Positions 52,992 through 60,921 of a stretch of DNA of 64,000 nucleotides are shown one piece after another (positions within the stretch are counted from its first letter, which is position 1; each line of letters starts with the position of its first letter). This DNA is from Saprospiraceae bacterium (lineage in GTDB: Bacteria; Bacteroidota; Bacteroidia; Chitinophagales; Saprospiraceae). A model generated the notes under the pieces. The model was not told where the DNA came from. It saw only the letters and a program-made list of their open reading frames with translations, and searched no databases. The stretch is from NCBI GenBank assembly GCA_016714985.1, contig JADKBS010000014.1, forward strand, positions 62,001-126,000, written 5' to 3'. A program made the position numbers and the translations under genes.

Positions 52992-54593
52992 ATGAAAAGA
53001 AGAAACTTCCTTCGCACGGCCGGGGCCACCGCAGCCCTCACGCCGTTCCTCCATAGTGGCTTTGCCATCAATCCATTGGCGAAAAGCTCCATGTTCGGTT
53101 CCTTGGGCAATGCTGCCGCCATGAGCGGCAAAATCATGGTTTTCATCGAGCTGAACGGCGGCAACGACGGCCTCAACACCCTAATCCCGCTCGACCAGTA
53201 CAGCAAGCTCTCCTTGCACCGCAGCGGCGTGCTCATCCCCGAAAACAAAGTGCTGCCCCTCAACGGCTATGCCGACACAGGGCTGCACCCCAGCATGGGC
53301 GCCATGCAACAACTGTTCAACGATGGCCTCATGAGCATTGTGCATGACGTAGGCTACCCACAGCAGGACTACTCGCACTTTCGCTCGATGGACATCTGGC
53401 ATTCGGCCAGTGCCAGCGACCAGTACCTCGACACGGGCTGGATGGGCCGAACCCTGCAGGGCGAGCACCCATCTTTTCCCACTGGCTACCCCAACGATGA
53501 CACAAAGGACCCATTGGCCATCCAGATTGGCTCCTCCCTGCCGTTGGCGTTCATGGGGTCGGGCTATTCTATGGGCATGACCCTTGGCAATGCCAATGAT
53601 TTCGACAATGTTTTCGTCAATGATTTAGTGGAACCTGCCCCGCCAACACCTTATGGCGATGAGTTGGAGTACATCCGCCTCATACAACAGCAATCGCAGG
53701 TCTATTACGAGGTGATAAAAGAAGCGGCAGAGGCACAGCCCAATAACCTATCGCCGATGTACCCCCCATTAGGTGAAAATGGTTTGGCTGACCAACTCCG
53801 TGTGGTTGCACGATTAATAGGAGGCGAAATGCAAACGCCCGTTTATGTCGTTTCCATCGGCGGCTTTGATACGCACAGCGAGCAGGTGATTGAAGGCTCG
53901 GTGGAGGTGGAAGGGCAAGACTCCAAGGGTGGTGACAACCATGCATTGTTGCTCCGCAAATTGTCGGAGGCCATTGCCGCATTTCAGGATGATATAGAGC
54001 GCATGGGCAAGGCAGACATCGTGGCGGGCATGACCTTCTCCGAGTTTGGCCGCACCATCGCCTCCAATTTCAGCACCGGCACCGACCACGGTGCAGCCGC
54101 ACCGCTCTTCGTCTTCGGCAAGGGCGTGAATCCTGGCATCATCGGCAACAACCCAGACATCCCGCAAGACCTTGCCATCAGCGGCGACGTGCCCATGGCC
54201 TACGATTTCCGGCAGGTCTATGCCAGCGTGATTCAGGATTGGTTCGGCCTAACGAGCATGAGCAGTGTCCTTTTCAACGATTTCGACATACTACCCATCT
54301 TCAGGGGAACATCCGCTGCCAAGGAGGACAAACGGGACCTCTTCGGTGTGAGCAATTACCCGAACCCCGTCACTTCGTACACCACGATTTTGTTCAGCAC
54401 CTTCAACAATGCCCATGTGGTCATCAACCTCATGGATGCGCAGGGTCGTTTCATCCTTCAAATTGCCGAAGGCAACTACAATTCCGGCCTCCATCAGGTG
54501 CGGTTTGACCGCTCGAACTTGCCGAGCGGCACCTATTTCTACCAAGTGGTGCAGAACGGCATGGGGGTCACTAAGAAGATGCTCGTTTTTTAA
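52992..54593 (+). CDS. DUF1501 family protein with Tat signal and T9SS sorting domain
   Basis: 533 residues from ATG 52992. A Tat-like signal (MKRRNFLRTAGATAALTPF) precedes the alkaline-phosphatase/sulfatase-like DUF1501 fold: IMVFIELNGGNDGLNTLIP, DVGYPQQDYSHFRSMDIWHSA, VVSIGGFDTHSEQ, VAGMTFSEFGRTIASNFSTGTDHG and GAAAPLFVFGKGV. The last 85 residues are a T9SS sorting domain (NYPNPVTSYTTILFSTFN ... KKMLVF), so it reaches the cell surface. It is coupled to the DUF1800 gene. The enzymatic activity is unknown. Confidence 0.88.
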   Translation: MKRRNFLRTAGATAALTPFLHSGFAINPLAKSSMFGSLGNAAAMSGKIMVFIELNGGNDGLNTLIPLDQYSKLSLHRSGVLIPENKVLPLNGYADTGLHPSMGAMQQLFNDGLMSIVHDVGYPQQDYSHFRSMDIWHSASASDQYLDTGWMGRTLQGEHPSFPTGYPNDDTKDPLAIQIGSSLPLAFMGSGYSMGMTLGNANDFDNVFVNDLVEPAPPTPYGDELEYIRLIQQQSQVYYEVIKEAAEAQPNNLSPMYPPLGENGLADQLRVVARLIGGEMQTPVYVVSIGGFDTHSEQVIEGSVEVEGQDSKGGDNHALLLRKLSEAIAAFQDDIERMGKADIVAGMTFSEFGRTIASNFSTGTDHGAAAPLFVFGKGVNPGIIGNNPDIPQDLAISGDVPMAYDFRQVYASVIQDWFGLTSMSSVLFNDFDILPIFRGTSAAKEDKRDLFGVSNYPNPVTSYTTILFSTFNNAHVVINLMDAQGRFILQIAEGNYNSGLHQVRFDRSNLPSGTYFYQVVQNGMGVTKKMLVF

Positions 54594-54618
54594 TTAGGTA
54601 AATAACAGCTAAATGCGG

Positions 54619-54652
54619 GGGCATGGTGGTTCAGTCCACCATGCCCTTTTTT
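54619..54652 (+). terminator. Rho-independent terminator after DUF1501
   Basis: Stem GGGCATGGTGG (54619-54629) / CCACCATGCCC (54636-54646), loop TTCAGT, followed by six T. It also lies at the 3' end of the convergent LytTR gene. Confidence 0.85.
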
Positions 54653-54659
54653 ATGGCTA

Positions 54660-55391
54660 CTACATCAGCTTTGCCAACACCGCTTCCCGGTAGCTGGCCC
54701 CAATGGGCAGCTTTTCTTTGCCTATTTGCACTTGGTTGCCCTCGATGGCAGCTATCTTCCCAATGGCGACGATATAGGATTTATGGATGCGGAGAAATTG
54801 GTCGTTGGGCAGTTCTTCCTCCAAGCTTTTGAGGGAATTCAAGGAGAGGATGCGGCCCTGCGGCGTGTGGAAAGCCACGTATTCCCGCATGCCCTCCACG
54901 TAGGCAATGTCCTCGAAGCGAAGGCGGTGGACCTTGTGCTCCGATTTTACCAAGATGAAATCCTTTGTAGTGGCTGCCACTTCCGCAGATTGTTCCCGCA
55001 GGATGGGCGGGCTTTCTGCCGCTTTGCGAAGTGCCAACAAATCGGTGGCCTTGTTCACGGCCTGCACGAAGCGCTCGAAGCCGAAGGGCTTCAGCAGGTA
55101 GTCCGTTGCGTCGTGGTTGTAACTTTCCAATGCAAACTCAGAGTAGGCGGTGGTGAAGATGACGAGCGGCTTCTTCTTCAACGTGCGCAGGAACTCCATC
55201 CCCGTCATGCCCGGCATTTGGATGTCGAGGAAAAGCAGGTCCACGGACTGCGAGCTGAGTGCCTCCAGCGCCTCGAAGGGATCACGGCACTTGCCCACCA
55301 AGGTTAGGTGCGGCAGCCTGCCGATGTAGTTTTCGAGCAGGTTGCGGGCCAGTTCTTCGTCGTCTATGACGAGGCAGTTGAATTTAGTCAT
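54660..55391 (-). CDS. LytTR-family response regulator
   Basis: 243 residues. Receiver domain with FNCLVIDDEELARNLL, phospho-acceptor LLFLDIQMPGMTG (Asp near 54), FTTAYSEFALES and DYLLKPFGFERF. The C-terminal LytTR DNA-binding domain begins FILVKSEHKVHRLRFEDIAYVEGMREY and ends with IHKSYIVAIGKIAAIEGN and RVGAS-like PIGASYREAV. It pairs with the histidine kinase at 55952-57010, but the two are separated by a four-helix-bundle gene with flanking inverted repeats. Its start codon lies at the edge of the left repeat. Confidence 0.9.
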   Translation of the reverse strand: MTKFNCLVIDDEELARNLLENYIGRLPHLTLVGKCRDPFEALEALSSQSVDLLFLDIQMPGMTGMEFLRTLKKKPLVIFTTAYSEFALESYNHDATDYLLKPFGFERFVQAVNKATDLLALRKAAESPPILREQSAEVAATTKDFILVKSEHKVHRLRFEDIAYVEGMREYVAFHTPQGRILSLNSLKSLEEELPNDQFLRIHKSYIVAIGKIAAIEGNQVQIGKEKLPIGASYREAVLAKLM

Positions 55392-55435
55392 TAGTCAATC
55401 AGTCATTGGTCATTGGGGGGACATTGGTCATTTTT
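55388..55435. repeat. Left inverted repeat of the four-helix-bundle cassette
   Basis: Read as reverse complement it contains AATGACCAATGTCCCCCCAA followed by TGACCAATGAC, exactly as in the right copy at 55879-55970. It encodes the C-terminus of the four-helix-bundle protein. Confidence 0.75.
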
Positions 55436-55803
55436 TGGATAGGGGGTTTGCCAATGGTTTTGATGTATTTGTTAAGCTTTAAATGGCAAACTGAAAGCTT
55501 ATTCAAAAGTAGGGTATAAACTTCTTCTTTTATGAGATTCCTTTTATAGGCTTTTATAAGCCATGTTTTTGATTCAATTAACGAACCTCTGGCATAGAAA
55601 CAAAAATTGCGGTTTTCATTGTAGTGAAAACGCCCATAACCTTCAGCAATATTGGCTGAAATGGAGTCTGTGGCCCTGCAAAATTGCTTTCCGATGGTAT
55701 CTTTCAAAAAATAATCCCAACCAATAACCAAGCCCCAAACCTCATCCCCAATATCCATCGCCATTTTGTAAACTTCAATTTCGTCAATTGGTGTGTAGCT
55801 CAT
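55399..55803 (-). CDS. Four-helix-bundle protein (23S rRNA intervening-sequence/Avd-like)
   Basis: 134 residues from ATG 55803 (MSYTPIDEIEVYKMAMDIGDEVW); the upstream frame (MVIGHWGDIGHWSLVIGHF) is translated repeat and not a real start. Four amphipathic helices follow: IDEIEVYKMAMDIGDEVW, IGKQFCRATDSISANIAEGYGRF, RNFCFYARGSLIESKTWLIKAYKR, YTLLLNKLSVCHLKLNKYI. The CRATDSISANIAEGYGR motif is the hallmark of TIGR02436-type proteins, found in 23S rRNA intervening sequences and related to Avd of diversity-generating retroelements. Its last 12 residues are read from the repeat. No retroelement gene is adjacent. Confidence 0.85.
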   Translation of the reverse strand: MSYTPIDEIEVYKMAMDIGDEVWGLVIGWDYFLKDTIGKQFCRATDSISANIAEGYGRFHYNENRNFCFYARGSLIESKTWLIKAYKRNLIKEEVYTLLLNKLSVCHLKLNKYIKTIGKPPIQKMTNVPPMTND

Positions 55804-55878
55804 AGTATTTTCAATTTGATATAAACTTGTTTCCCGGTTCAAATCAAATCTATTACTCAACTCCACACAAATATTGTT

Positions 55879-55970
55879 TCCACTAAAATGACCAATGACC
55901 AATGACCAATGACCAATGTCCCCCCAATGACCAATGACCAATGTCTAATGACTAATTGACCAATGACAAC
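55879..55970. repeat. Right inverted repeat of the four-helix-bundle cassette
   Basis: AATGACCAATGTCCCCCCAA followed by TGACCAATGACCAATG, with extra tandem ATGACCA units on the left. It is inverted relative to 55388-55435. It encodes the last codons (LVN) of the histidine kinase. Confidence 0.75.
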
Positions 55971-57010
55971 CTTAAATAAACCCCAAACTCCCCCTCCCCC
56001 TTTTCAATCCGCAACTCATGCCGTCCGGGGTAGAGCAGTTCCAATTGCCGCCGCACGTTTTCCAGCCCGATGCCACCGGTTTCGTTTTTGGTGAAACCCG
56101 TTTTTGGCAGGCTGTTCTTCACTTCCAGCACCACGACGGCGTCCTCGGTTTGCAGCCGGATGTCAATCCAGCCGTTGGCCAAGTCCTCGACCTTGCTGTG
56201 CTTGAAGGCGTTTTCAACGAATGGGATAAAGAGCATCGGCGCAATGCGCAACTGGGGGCGGCTTTCGTCCAGGTTCGCTTTGACGTTGAGGCCCCGGCTG
56301 TCCTTCAGCATGTTGAGTGCGATGAAATGGCGCAGGTACTCGATTTCCTTGGCCAGCGGCACGGTCGCTTCCTTGCAGTCATATAGCACGTAGCGCAGCA
56401 TGGCGGAGAGCTTGAGCAGGTTCTCCGGTGCGGCATCCGATTTCAGGACGGAGAGGGTATAGATATTGTTCAAGGCATTGAACAGGAAATGCGGGTTCAC
56501 CTGCGATTTGAGGAACTTCAGTTCTGATTCCAATTTTTCGCTGCGCAACAGGGCCATCTCCTTTTCCCGGCGGCGGGCAAAGGCGGCAATCTCGAACAGG
56601 GCGCTGCCAATCCAGGCCGTGAAAAAGGGCATCGCCCCGCTGAGGTAGCGCTGCCATTCCTTCGGCGATAGGCCGCCCTCTCGGCCAAGCGGTCGGCCCT
56701 TGCCCAACGGGCGACGGAAATACTCGGCCCAGGGTGCGGCGTCCCATTCCACCAAAAAAACCACTGCCAGCAACATGGCCAGCCCAGCAAGCAGGTAGGC
56801 CGCCTGTTTGTTTTGGAAAAAAAGCCGGGGCAGCAGTAGCTCCAGGTTCGCCCAAACGACGATAGCGATGCCCGCCAGCACCACGAGGTTCAGAACGATG
56901 AAGCGGTCGGCCTTCTCCCAGTCGCCGGAGAGCAGCACCGGGACGAGCACCCAGAAGCTTCCCCAGAAGAGGATTTGCAGCACCGTGTTCTTTTGTAACT
57001 GAAGGTTCAT
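55952..57010 (-). CDS. LytS/YehU-type sensor histidine kinase
   Basis: 352 residues. Four or so N-terminal helices (ILFWGSFWVLVPVLL, VLAGIAIVVWANLELLL, LAGLAMLLAVVFLV) without a recognisable sensor; then the kinase: phospho-acceptor His in LKSQVNPHFLFNALNNIYTLS, the helical His_kinase domain LAKEIEYLRHFIALNMLKDSRG, N-box PMLFIPFVENAFKHS and a G-box in ETGGIGLENVRRQLELLYPG. It would phosphorylate the LytTR regulator. The last few codons are in the repeat. Confidence 0.9.
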   Translation of the reverse strand: MNLQLQKNTVLQILFWGSFWVLVPVLLSGDWEKADRFIVLNLVVLAGIAIVVWANLELLLPRLFFQNKQAAYLLAGLAMLLAVVFLVEWDAAPWAEYFRRPLGKGRPLGREGGLSPKEWQRYLSGAMPFFTAWIGSALFEIAAFARRREKEMALLRSEKLESELKFLKSQVNPHFLFNALNNIYTLSVLKSDAAPENLLKLSAMLRYVLYDCKEATVPLAKEIEYLRHFIALNMLKDSRGLNVKANLDESRPQLRIAPMLFIPFVENAFKHSKVEDLANGWIDIRLQTEDAVVVLEVKNSLPKTGFTKNETGGIGLENVRRQLELLYPGRHELRIEKGEGEFGVYLRLSLVN

Positions 57011-57223
57011 GCAGCAAATGTGGGCAAATACGGGGGTTGCACCAAAGTTTTATCCATGAACAAGGCGGTTTTGTCAACGAACACTGCTTTGCTCCGCAAT
57101 GCCCTTGCCCGCACTGGGTTCGTGGAGGAAATACCCTCGTTCATTGAATAAATTGGCGACGGGCAGCGTTTCAGCGCAGCTTTGTCCCATCATTTTTAAC
57201 CAATCAATTAAAAATTCTTCAAC

Positions 57224-57916
57224 ATGAAAATGCAAATAAAATCAGCCCTGCTGACCCTCCTGCTTGCCATCGTTTTCACTGCTGCGCAAGCACAGCGTGG
57301 AAGCGGCCCCGACAAAGACCCCGCAGACCGTGCCGAACACCAAACCACCAAGATGACGGAGAAACTCGGCCTCAGTGCCGACCAAGTCACTAAGGTGAAG
57401 GCCATCAACCTCAAGTACGCCGAGAAGGCCAAGGCCAACAGGGATGCCGACAAGGCCAAGAACAAGGACGCCCGTGAGGCCATGCGCACCGAGCACGACG
57501 CCGAATTGAGCAAGGTACTCACCAAGGAACAAGCCGAGAAATGGAAGGCCATGAAGCCCGACGGCAATGGCAAGGAGATGAAAGACCATAAAGGCGGTGG
57601 CCGTGATAAAGACCCCGCCGACCGTGCCGAGCGCCAGACCGCCAAAATGACGGAGAAACTCGGCCTAAACGCCGACCAAGCCACCAAGGTCAAGGCCATC
57701 AATCAGAAGTACGCAGAGAAGGCCAATGCCGACCGGGAAAAGAACCGGGCCGCCCATGATGCCATGCGCACCGAGCACCAAACTGAATTGAGCAAGGTGC
57801 TCACCAAAGACCAAGCTGCCAAATGGGAGCAACTGAAAGCCGAGCGCCAGGGGAAAAAAGGCGAGCACGGCAAACGTGGCGGCAAGCCTGATAAATCGGG
57901 GTTGAAGAGAGGATAA
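57224..57916 (+). CDS. Secreted charged protein with duplicated LTxxQ/Spy-like unit
   Basis: 230 residues. A signal peptide (MKMQIKSALLTLLLAIVFTAAQA) is followed by two copies of about 80 residues: DPADRAEHQTTKMTEKLGLSADQVTKVKAINLKY ... RTEHDAELSKVLTKEQAEKW and DPADRAERQTAKMTEKLGLNADQATKVKAINQKY ... RTEHQTELSKVLTKDQAAKW. Each resembles one CpxP/Spy-type LTxxQ helical unit, so the protein is a tandem Spy. Spy proteins act as periplasmic chaperones. The tail is Lys/Gly-rich. It is single-gene, with its own terminator. Confidence 0.8.
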   Translation: MKMQIKSALLTLLLAIVFTAAQAQRGSGPDKDPADRAEHQTTKMTEKLGLSADQVTKVKAINLKYAEKAKANRDADKAKNKDAREAMRTEHDAELSKVLTKEQAEKWKAMKPDGNGKEMKDHKGGGRDKDPADRAERQTAKMTEKLGLNADQATKVKAINQKYAEKANADREKNRAAHDAMRTEHQTELSKVLTKDQAAKWEQLKAERQGKKGEHGKRGGKPDKSGLKRG

Positions 57917-57939
57917 AACCCGCTTTGTGTAAATTTAAA

Positions 57940-57976
57940 AGCCCTGTCTGAACTTTGGTTCGGGCAGGGCTTTTTT
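57940..57976 (+). terminator. Rho-independent terminator
   Basis: Stem AGCCCTGTCTGAAC / GTTCGGGCAGGGCT (two mismatches), loop TTTG, followed by a T run (57971-57976). It serves the Spy-like gene and ends near the convergent pdxH gene. Confidence 0.85.
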
Positions 57977-57994
57977 GCTGTGGATTGGGCTTGC

Positions 57995-58636
57995 TCACGG
58001 CTGCAAACGCTCAATCACCCAAGTCCCATCTTCGCCCTTGGTATATTGGAAGCGGTCGTGCAGCCTGCTCTTCTGCCCCTGCCAGAACTCGAAGCTGGTA
58101 GGTACCACCCGGTAGCCGCCCCAGAAGCTGGGCAGTGGCACCTCGCCCTCGCCGAACTTGTGTTTCATCTCCTCCCATTTCATCAGCAACGCCTGTTTAG
58201 AGGTGATGGGGCTGCTCTGGTTCGAGACCCAAGCCCCGATTTGGCTGCCCTTGGGCCGGGTCATGAAGTATTTGATGGATTCGGCCATGCTCACCTTCTC
58301 CACTGTGCCGGTGATGATGACCTGCCGCTCCAAGTCGTGCCACGGGAAATGCAGCGCCACCTTGGGGTTGTGCGCCATTTCCTGTGCCTTGCGGCTGCCG
58401 TAGTTGGTGTAGAACACGAAGCCGTGCCCGTCGAATTGCTTCAACAAGACCATGCGGATGGAGGGCTGCCCGTCTTCGCCCACGGTGGCGAGGGTGACGG
58501 CATTGGGCATTCGGTAGCCCGCTCGCTCCACGTCCTCGAACCATTTCTCGAACTGTTTGGTGGGGTCGGCGTCGAGGTCGTCGCGGCGAAGGCCGGCAAT
58601 CTCGAATTCGTCGCGCATGTAACTGAGGTCTTTCAT
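57995..58636 (-). CDS. pdxH: Pyridoxamine 5'-phosphate oxidase
   Basis: 213 residues from ATG 58636 (MKDLSYMRDEFEIAGLRRDDLDADP). All PdxH features are visible: PTKQFEKWFEDV, PNAVTLATVGEDGQPSIRMVLLKQFDGHGFVFYTNYGSRKAQE, FPWHDLERQVIITGTVEKVS, MTRPKGSQIGAWVSNQS, PSFWGGYRVVPTSFEFWQGQKSRLHDR and the final WVIERLQP. It oxidises pyridoxamine or pyridoxine phosphate to PLP with FMN. This is a core vitamin B6 enzyme, notable on what may be a secondary replicon. Confidence 0.95.
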   Translation of the reverse strand: MKDLSYMRDEFEIAGLRRDDLDADPTKQFEKWFEDVERAGYRMPNAVTLATVGEDGQPSIRMVLLKQFDGHGFVFYTNYGSRKAQEMAHNPKVALHFPWHDLERQVIITGTVEKVSMAESIKYFMTRPKGSQIGAWVSNQSSPITSKQALLMKWEEMKHKFGEGEVPLPSFWGGYRVVPTSFEFWQGQKSRLHDRFQYTKGEDGTWVIERLQP

Positions 58637-58742
58637 CTGTGATATTTTTTCGCAAAGGAACAGTGAACACAGGTAAAAGTTAAGTGATTTTCCACCATAT
58701 TGCATGGTCATTTTTTTCATCACAAAACAAAACCAACCTGCC

Positions 58743-59102
58743 ATGTCGAACAGTTCGAAAACAATCTATTATTTCTCCCTTTACCTGTTTCCGTTGAGCC
58801 TTCTCCTTTTGCTGGCTCCCAATTTTTTGCTCAAGACCTTCATGCTGCCCCCAACCGATGAGGTTTGGATTAGGGTGGTCGGCATGTTGGTGTTCTTCTT
58901 GGGGGTGATTTATTACAATGCGGCCCGATTGGAACTTCACAGCATCTACAAAGTATTCGGCTACAACCGGATCGGCGTGCTGTTTTTCTTCATCGTGTTC
59001 GTGGCGCTCGGCTGGTCAGAGTGGCCCTTGATTCTGTTCGGCGTAATTGATGCAGCGGCTGGGCTTTGGACGTTGTCGGCTCTGAAAAAGGAAAGCCGAT
59101 GA
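58743..59102 (+). CDS. Small four-helix membrane protein, unknown function
   Basis: 119 residues from ATG 58743 (MSNSSKTIYYFSLYLFPLSLLLLLAP). Four helices: FPLSLLLLLAPNFLL, VVGMLVFFLGVIYYNAA, IGVLFFFIVFVALGW and LILFGVIDAAAGLWTL, with a conserved-looking PPTDEVWIRVVGM loop. It resembles small Bacteroidota membrane proteins of no named role. It is divergent from pdxH, with a 100-bp spacer. Confidence 0.65.
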   Translation: MSNSSKTIYYFSLYLFPLSLLLLLAPNFLLKTFMLPPTDEVWIRVVGMLVFFLGVIYYNAARLELHSIYKVFGYNRIGVLFFFIVFVALGWSEWPLILFGVIDAAAGLWTLSALKKESR

Positions 59103-59114
59103 ACTACAAATGAA

Positions 59115-59144
59115 AATCCCCGTTTGCAAAACCAAACGGGGATT
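59115..59144. terminator. Terminator-like hairpin
   Basis: Arms AATCCCCGTTTG (59115-59126) and CAAACGGGGATT (59133-59144) with loop CAAAAC, between two convergent genes. Confidence 0.8.
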
Positions 59145-59190
59145 CATTTCGCTTCTGTTTTAGCGTCTGGGCAAATCTGAATCGCCCTAT

Positions 59191-59832
59191 TTATTCACCT
59201 AAGCGGTATAAATAACCAAAGGTTACGCCAACACCCCTGTTCTTTATGGTGACGTCAATGTAATCCTCTTCAATAGCTGATACTTCCGCCAAGTTGTTTA
59301 AGCTAAATTGGTAACGAACGTCCACGAAAGCAGTGCCTTTCTTGAGGTTCAGGCCAAGTCCGCCGCCGATGCTTGCGCCTATTTCAAAGCGGTTGTAGCC
59401 TTCCCAGTCCTCGTCCTTGTATTTATAGTCGCCGTACTTTCCGCTCATGGCATAGCCGAATGTTGGGCCTGCAGTTGCAAAAGCATTAAAGTACTGGCTA
59501 CTATACTTGAACTTGGCCAATAAGGGTAATTCAATGTGATTCAAAACAATCTCATCGCCTTCATTTTTTCCTGACGCACCTTTTTGGATAAAGACAAGCT
59601 CAGGTTGGACGGCAAAATATTTTGACAAACCAATTTCCACCATCCCAGCAAATGCGGCACCCGTCATCACCTCCGAGGTCTCGGATTCGCTCTCGCCTGC
59701 GTAACTGACTTTAACATACTCCTTCGCAAAGTTGAAACCTCCCCTTGCGCCTATCGAAATCTGCGCAGTGAGAAGGCCGCATGTGACGATAAAAAATACC
59801 GCCACGACCGAAAGTCTTTTAATAAGTGTCAT
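59191..59832 (-). CDS. PorT-family outer-membrane beta-barrel protein (1)
   Basis: 213 residues. A signal peptide (MTLIKRLSVVAVFFIVTCGLLTAQ) is followed by eight-stranded barrel features: ISIGARGGFNFAKEYV, YFAVQPELVFIQKGASG, VLNHIELPLLAKFKYSS, FATAGPTFGYAMSGKYG, YNRFEIGASIGGGLGLNLKKG and a final strand GVGVTFGYLYRLG. Proteins of this type are common Bacteroidota outer-membrane barrels and may bind or transport substrates. It is a paralogue of the gene at 60104-60721, about 50% alike by eye. Confidence 0.85.
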   Translation of the reverse strand: MTLIKRLSVVAVFFIVTCGLLTAQISIGARGGFNFAKEYVKVSYAGESESETSEVMTGAAFAGMVEIGLSKYFAVQPELVFIQKGASGKNEGDEIVLNHIELPLLAKFKYSSQYFNAFATAGPTFGYAMSGKYGDYKYKDEDWEGYNRFEIGASIGGGLGLNLKKGTAFVDVRYQFSLNNLAEVSAIEEDYIDVTIKNRGVGVTFGYLYRLGE

Positions 59833-59987
59833 GGCTAAAATTTTTTAAGTGAAAAATGCTTAATCGTTTGCAATGATTGCCTTTTACCGTGAGAAATCCA
59901 ATGATTAATGATACCTTGGCAAAGAAAAATTTTCGCTTTCAAGGGAACGCTAACAGGTATTTGTAGCGTCGGTATGACCATGTTGAA

Positions 59988-60020
59988 TTGGCCTCCAACT
60001 AAGCCTATGCAAAACTTCAC
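59988..60020. repeat. Direct repeat, left copy
   Basis: 33 bp beginning TTGGCCTCCAACTAAGCC, repeated with two mismatches at 60889-60921, where the second copy covers the start of the acyl-CoA ligase gene. The two copies flank the second PorT-like gene. Confidence 0.65.
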
Positions 60021-60049
60021 AACCACCTTTGTGGAGGTTATTAAAAGAA

Positions 60050-60081
60050 AAGCCTCCGACCACATTTGCAGTCGGAGGCTT
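60050..60081. terminator. Terminator-like hairpin after the second PorT gene
   Basis: Arms AAGCCTCCGAC (60050-60060) and GTCGGAGGCTT (60071-60081), 10-nt loop. It is 22 bp past the stop of the second PorT-like gene. Confidence 0.8.
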
Positions 60082-60103
60082 CGTTCTTCCAATACTAATT
60101 GAG

Positions 60104-60721
60104 CTATTCGCCCAAGCTGTGCAGGTAGCCAATGCTTAAGCCAATGCCCTTGTTGTGCGATTTGAAATCTTCATCAAATTCATTGTCAGCAATATTGCTC
60201 AGGCCAAGCAGGTAGCGGGCATCCAAGAAGACCATGCCTGCGCCCATTTTGATGCCGACCCCTCCACCAAAGTTTGCGCCTATTTCAAAGCGATTGTATG
60301 CTTCCCAGTCCTCAATTTTTTCACCGTCAGCTTCACCGCTAAGCGAATAGCCGAAACTTGGGCCTACTGCCACGAAAGCTCCAATCATATCCGTTCCGAA
60401 CTTGTATTTCAGGAGAATCGGAACTTCGAAATGGTTTAGGACAAGCTTGAATTCTTCATCGAAAACTTCAGTTTTTCCACCTTTTTGGACAAAAACCAAC
60501 TCTGGCTGTATGGCAAAGTTCTCGGTCAAACCAATTTCGGCGATGCCTGCAAACGCCAGCCCCATGATATTGTCGGTCGTGATTTCAATGCCATCCCCTT
60601 CTGAGCTTTGTTTGGCCAAGTTGACGCCACCCCTTAAACCCAATGAAAGTTGAGCCATGAGGAGGCCATTGGCAGCGATTAAGATTGCTGCCAGCACGGA
60701 GATTTTTTTTAGAAGTCTCAT
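60104..60721 (-). CDS. PorT-family outer-membrane beta-barrel protein (2)
   Basis: 205 residues from ATG 60721 (MRLLKKISVLAAILIAANGLLMAQ). The barrel strands match its paralogue: LSLGLRGGVNLAKQ, FAIQPELVFVQKGGKT, VLNHFEVPILLKYKFGT, FVAVGPSFGYSLSGEAD, YNRFEIGANFGGGVGIKMGAG, IGLSIGYLHSLG. It lies between two direct repeats (59988-60020 and 60889-60921), suggesting that it was copied into the leader of the acyl-CoA ligase gene. The ligand is unknown. Confidence 0.85.
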   Translation of the reverse strand: MRLLKKISVLAAILIAANGLLMAQLSLGLRGGVNLAKQSSEGDGIEITTDNIMGLAFAGIAEIGLTENFAIQPELVFVQKGGKTEVFDEEFKLVLNHFEVPILLKYKFGTDMIGAFVAVGPSFGYSLSGEADGEKIEDWEAYNRFEIGANFGGGVGIKMGAGMVFLDARYLLGLSNIADNEFDEDFKSHNKGIGLSIGYLHSLGE

Positions 60722-60888
60722 GACATGTTGTTTTAGTGAAAGAATCTTTTTTATCGCTCGCAAGGTTTCGTAAATACCCAATCAAAGGCAAGGATTTATG
60801 CCATGATGTATGGCACAGAAATGAAAACATTTGTCACTCCCCACCTAATACACCGGTTTGCTTTGCAGAATCCTATGCGCTTACTAAC

Positions 60889-60921
60889 TTGGCCTCAAAC
60901 TAAGCCTATGCTAAACTTCAC
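60889..60921. repeat. Direct repeat, right copy
   Basis: 33 bp beginning TTGGCCTCAAACTAAGCC, with two mismatches to 59988-60020. It includes the ATG at 60908 that starts the acyl-CoA ligase gene. Confidence 0.65.
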
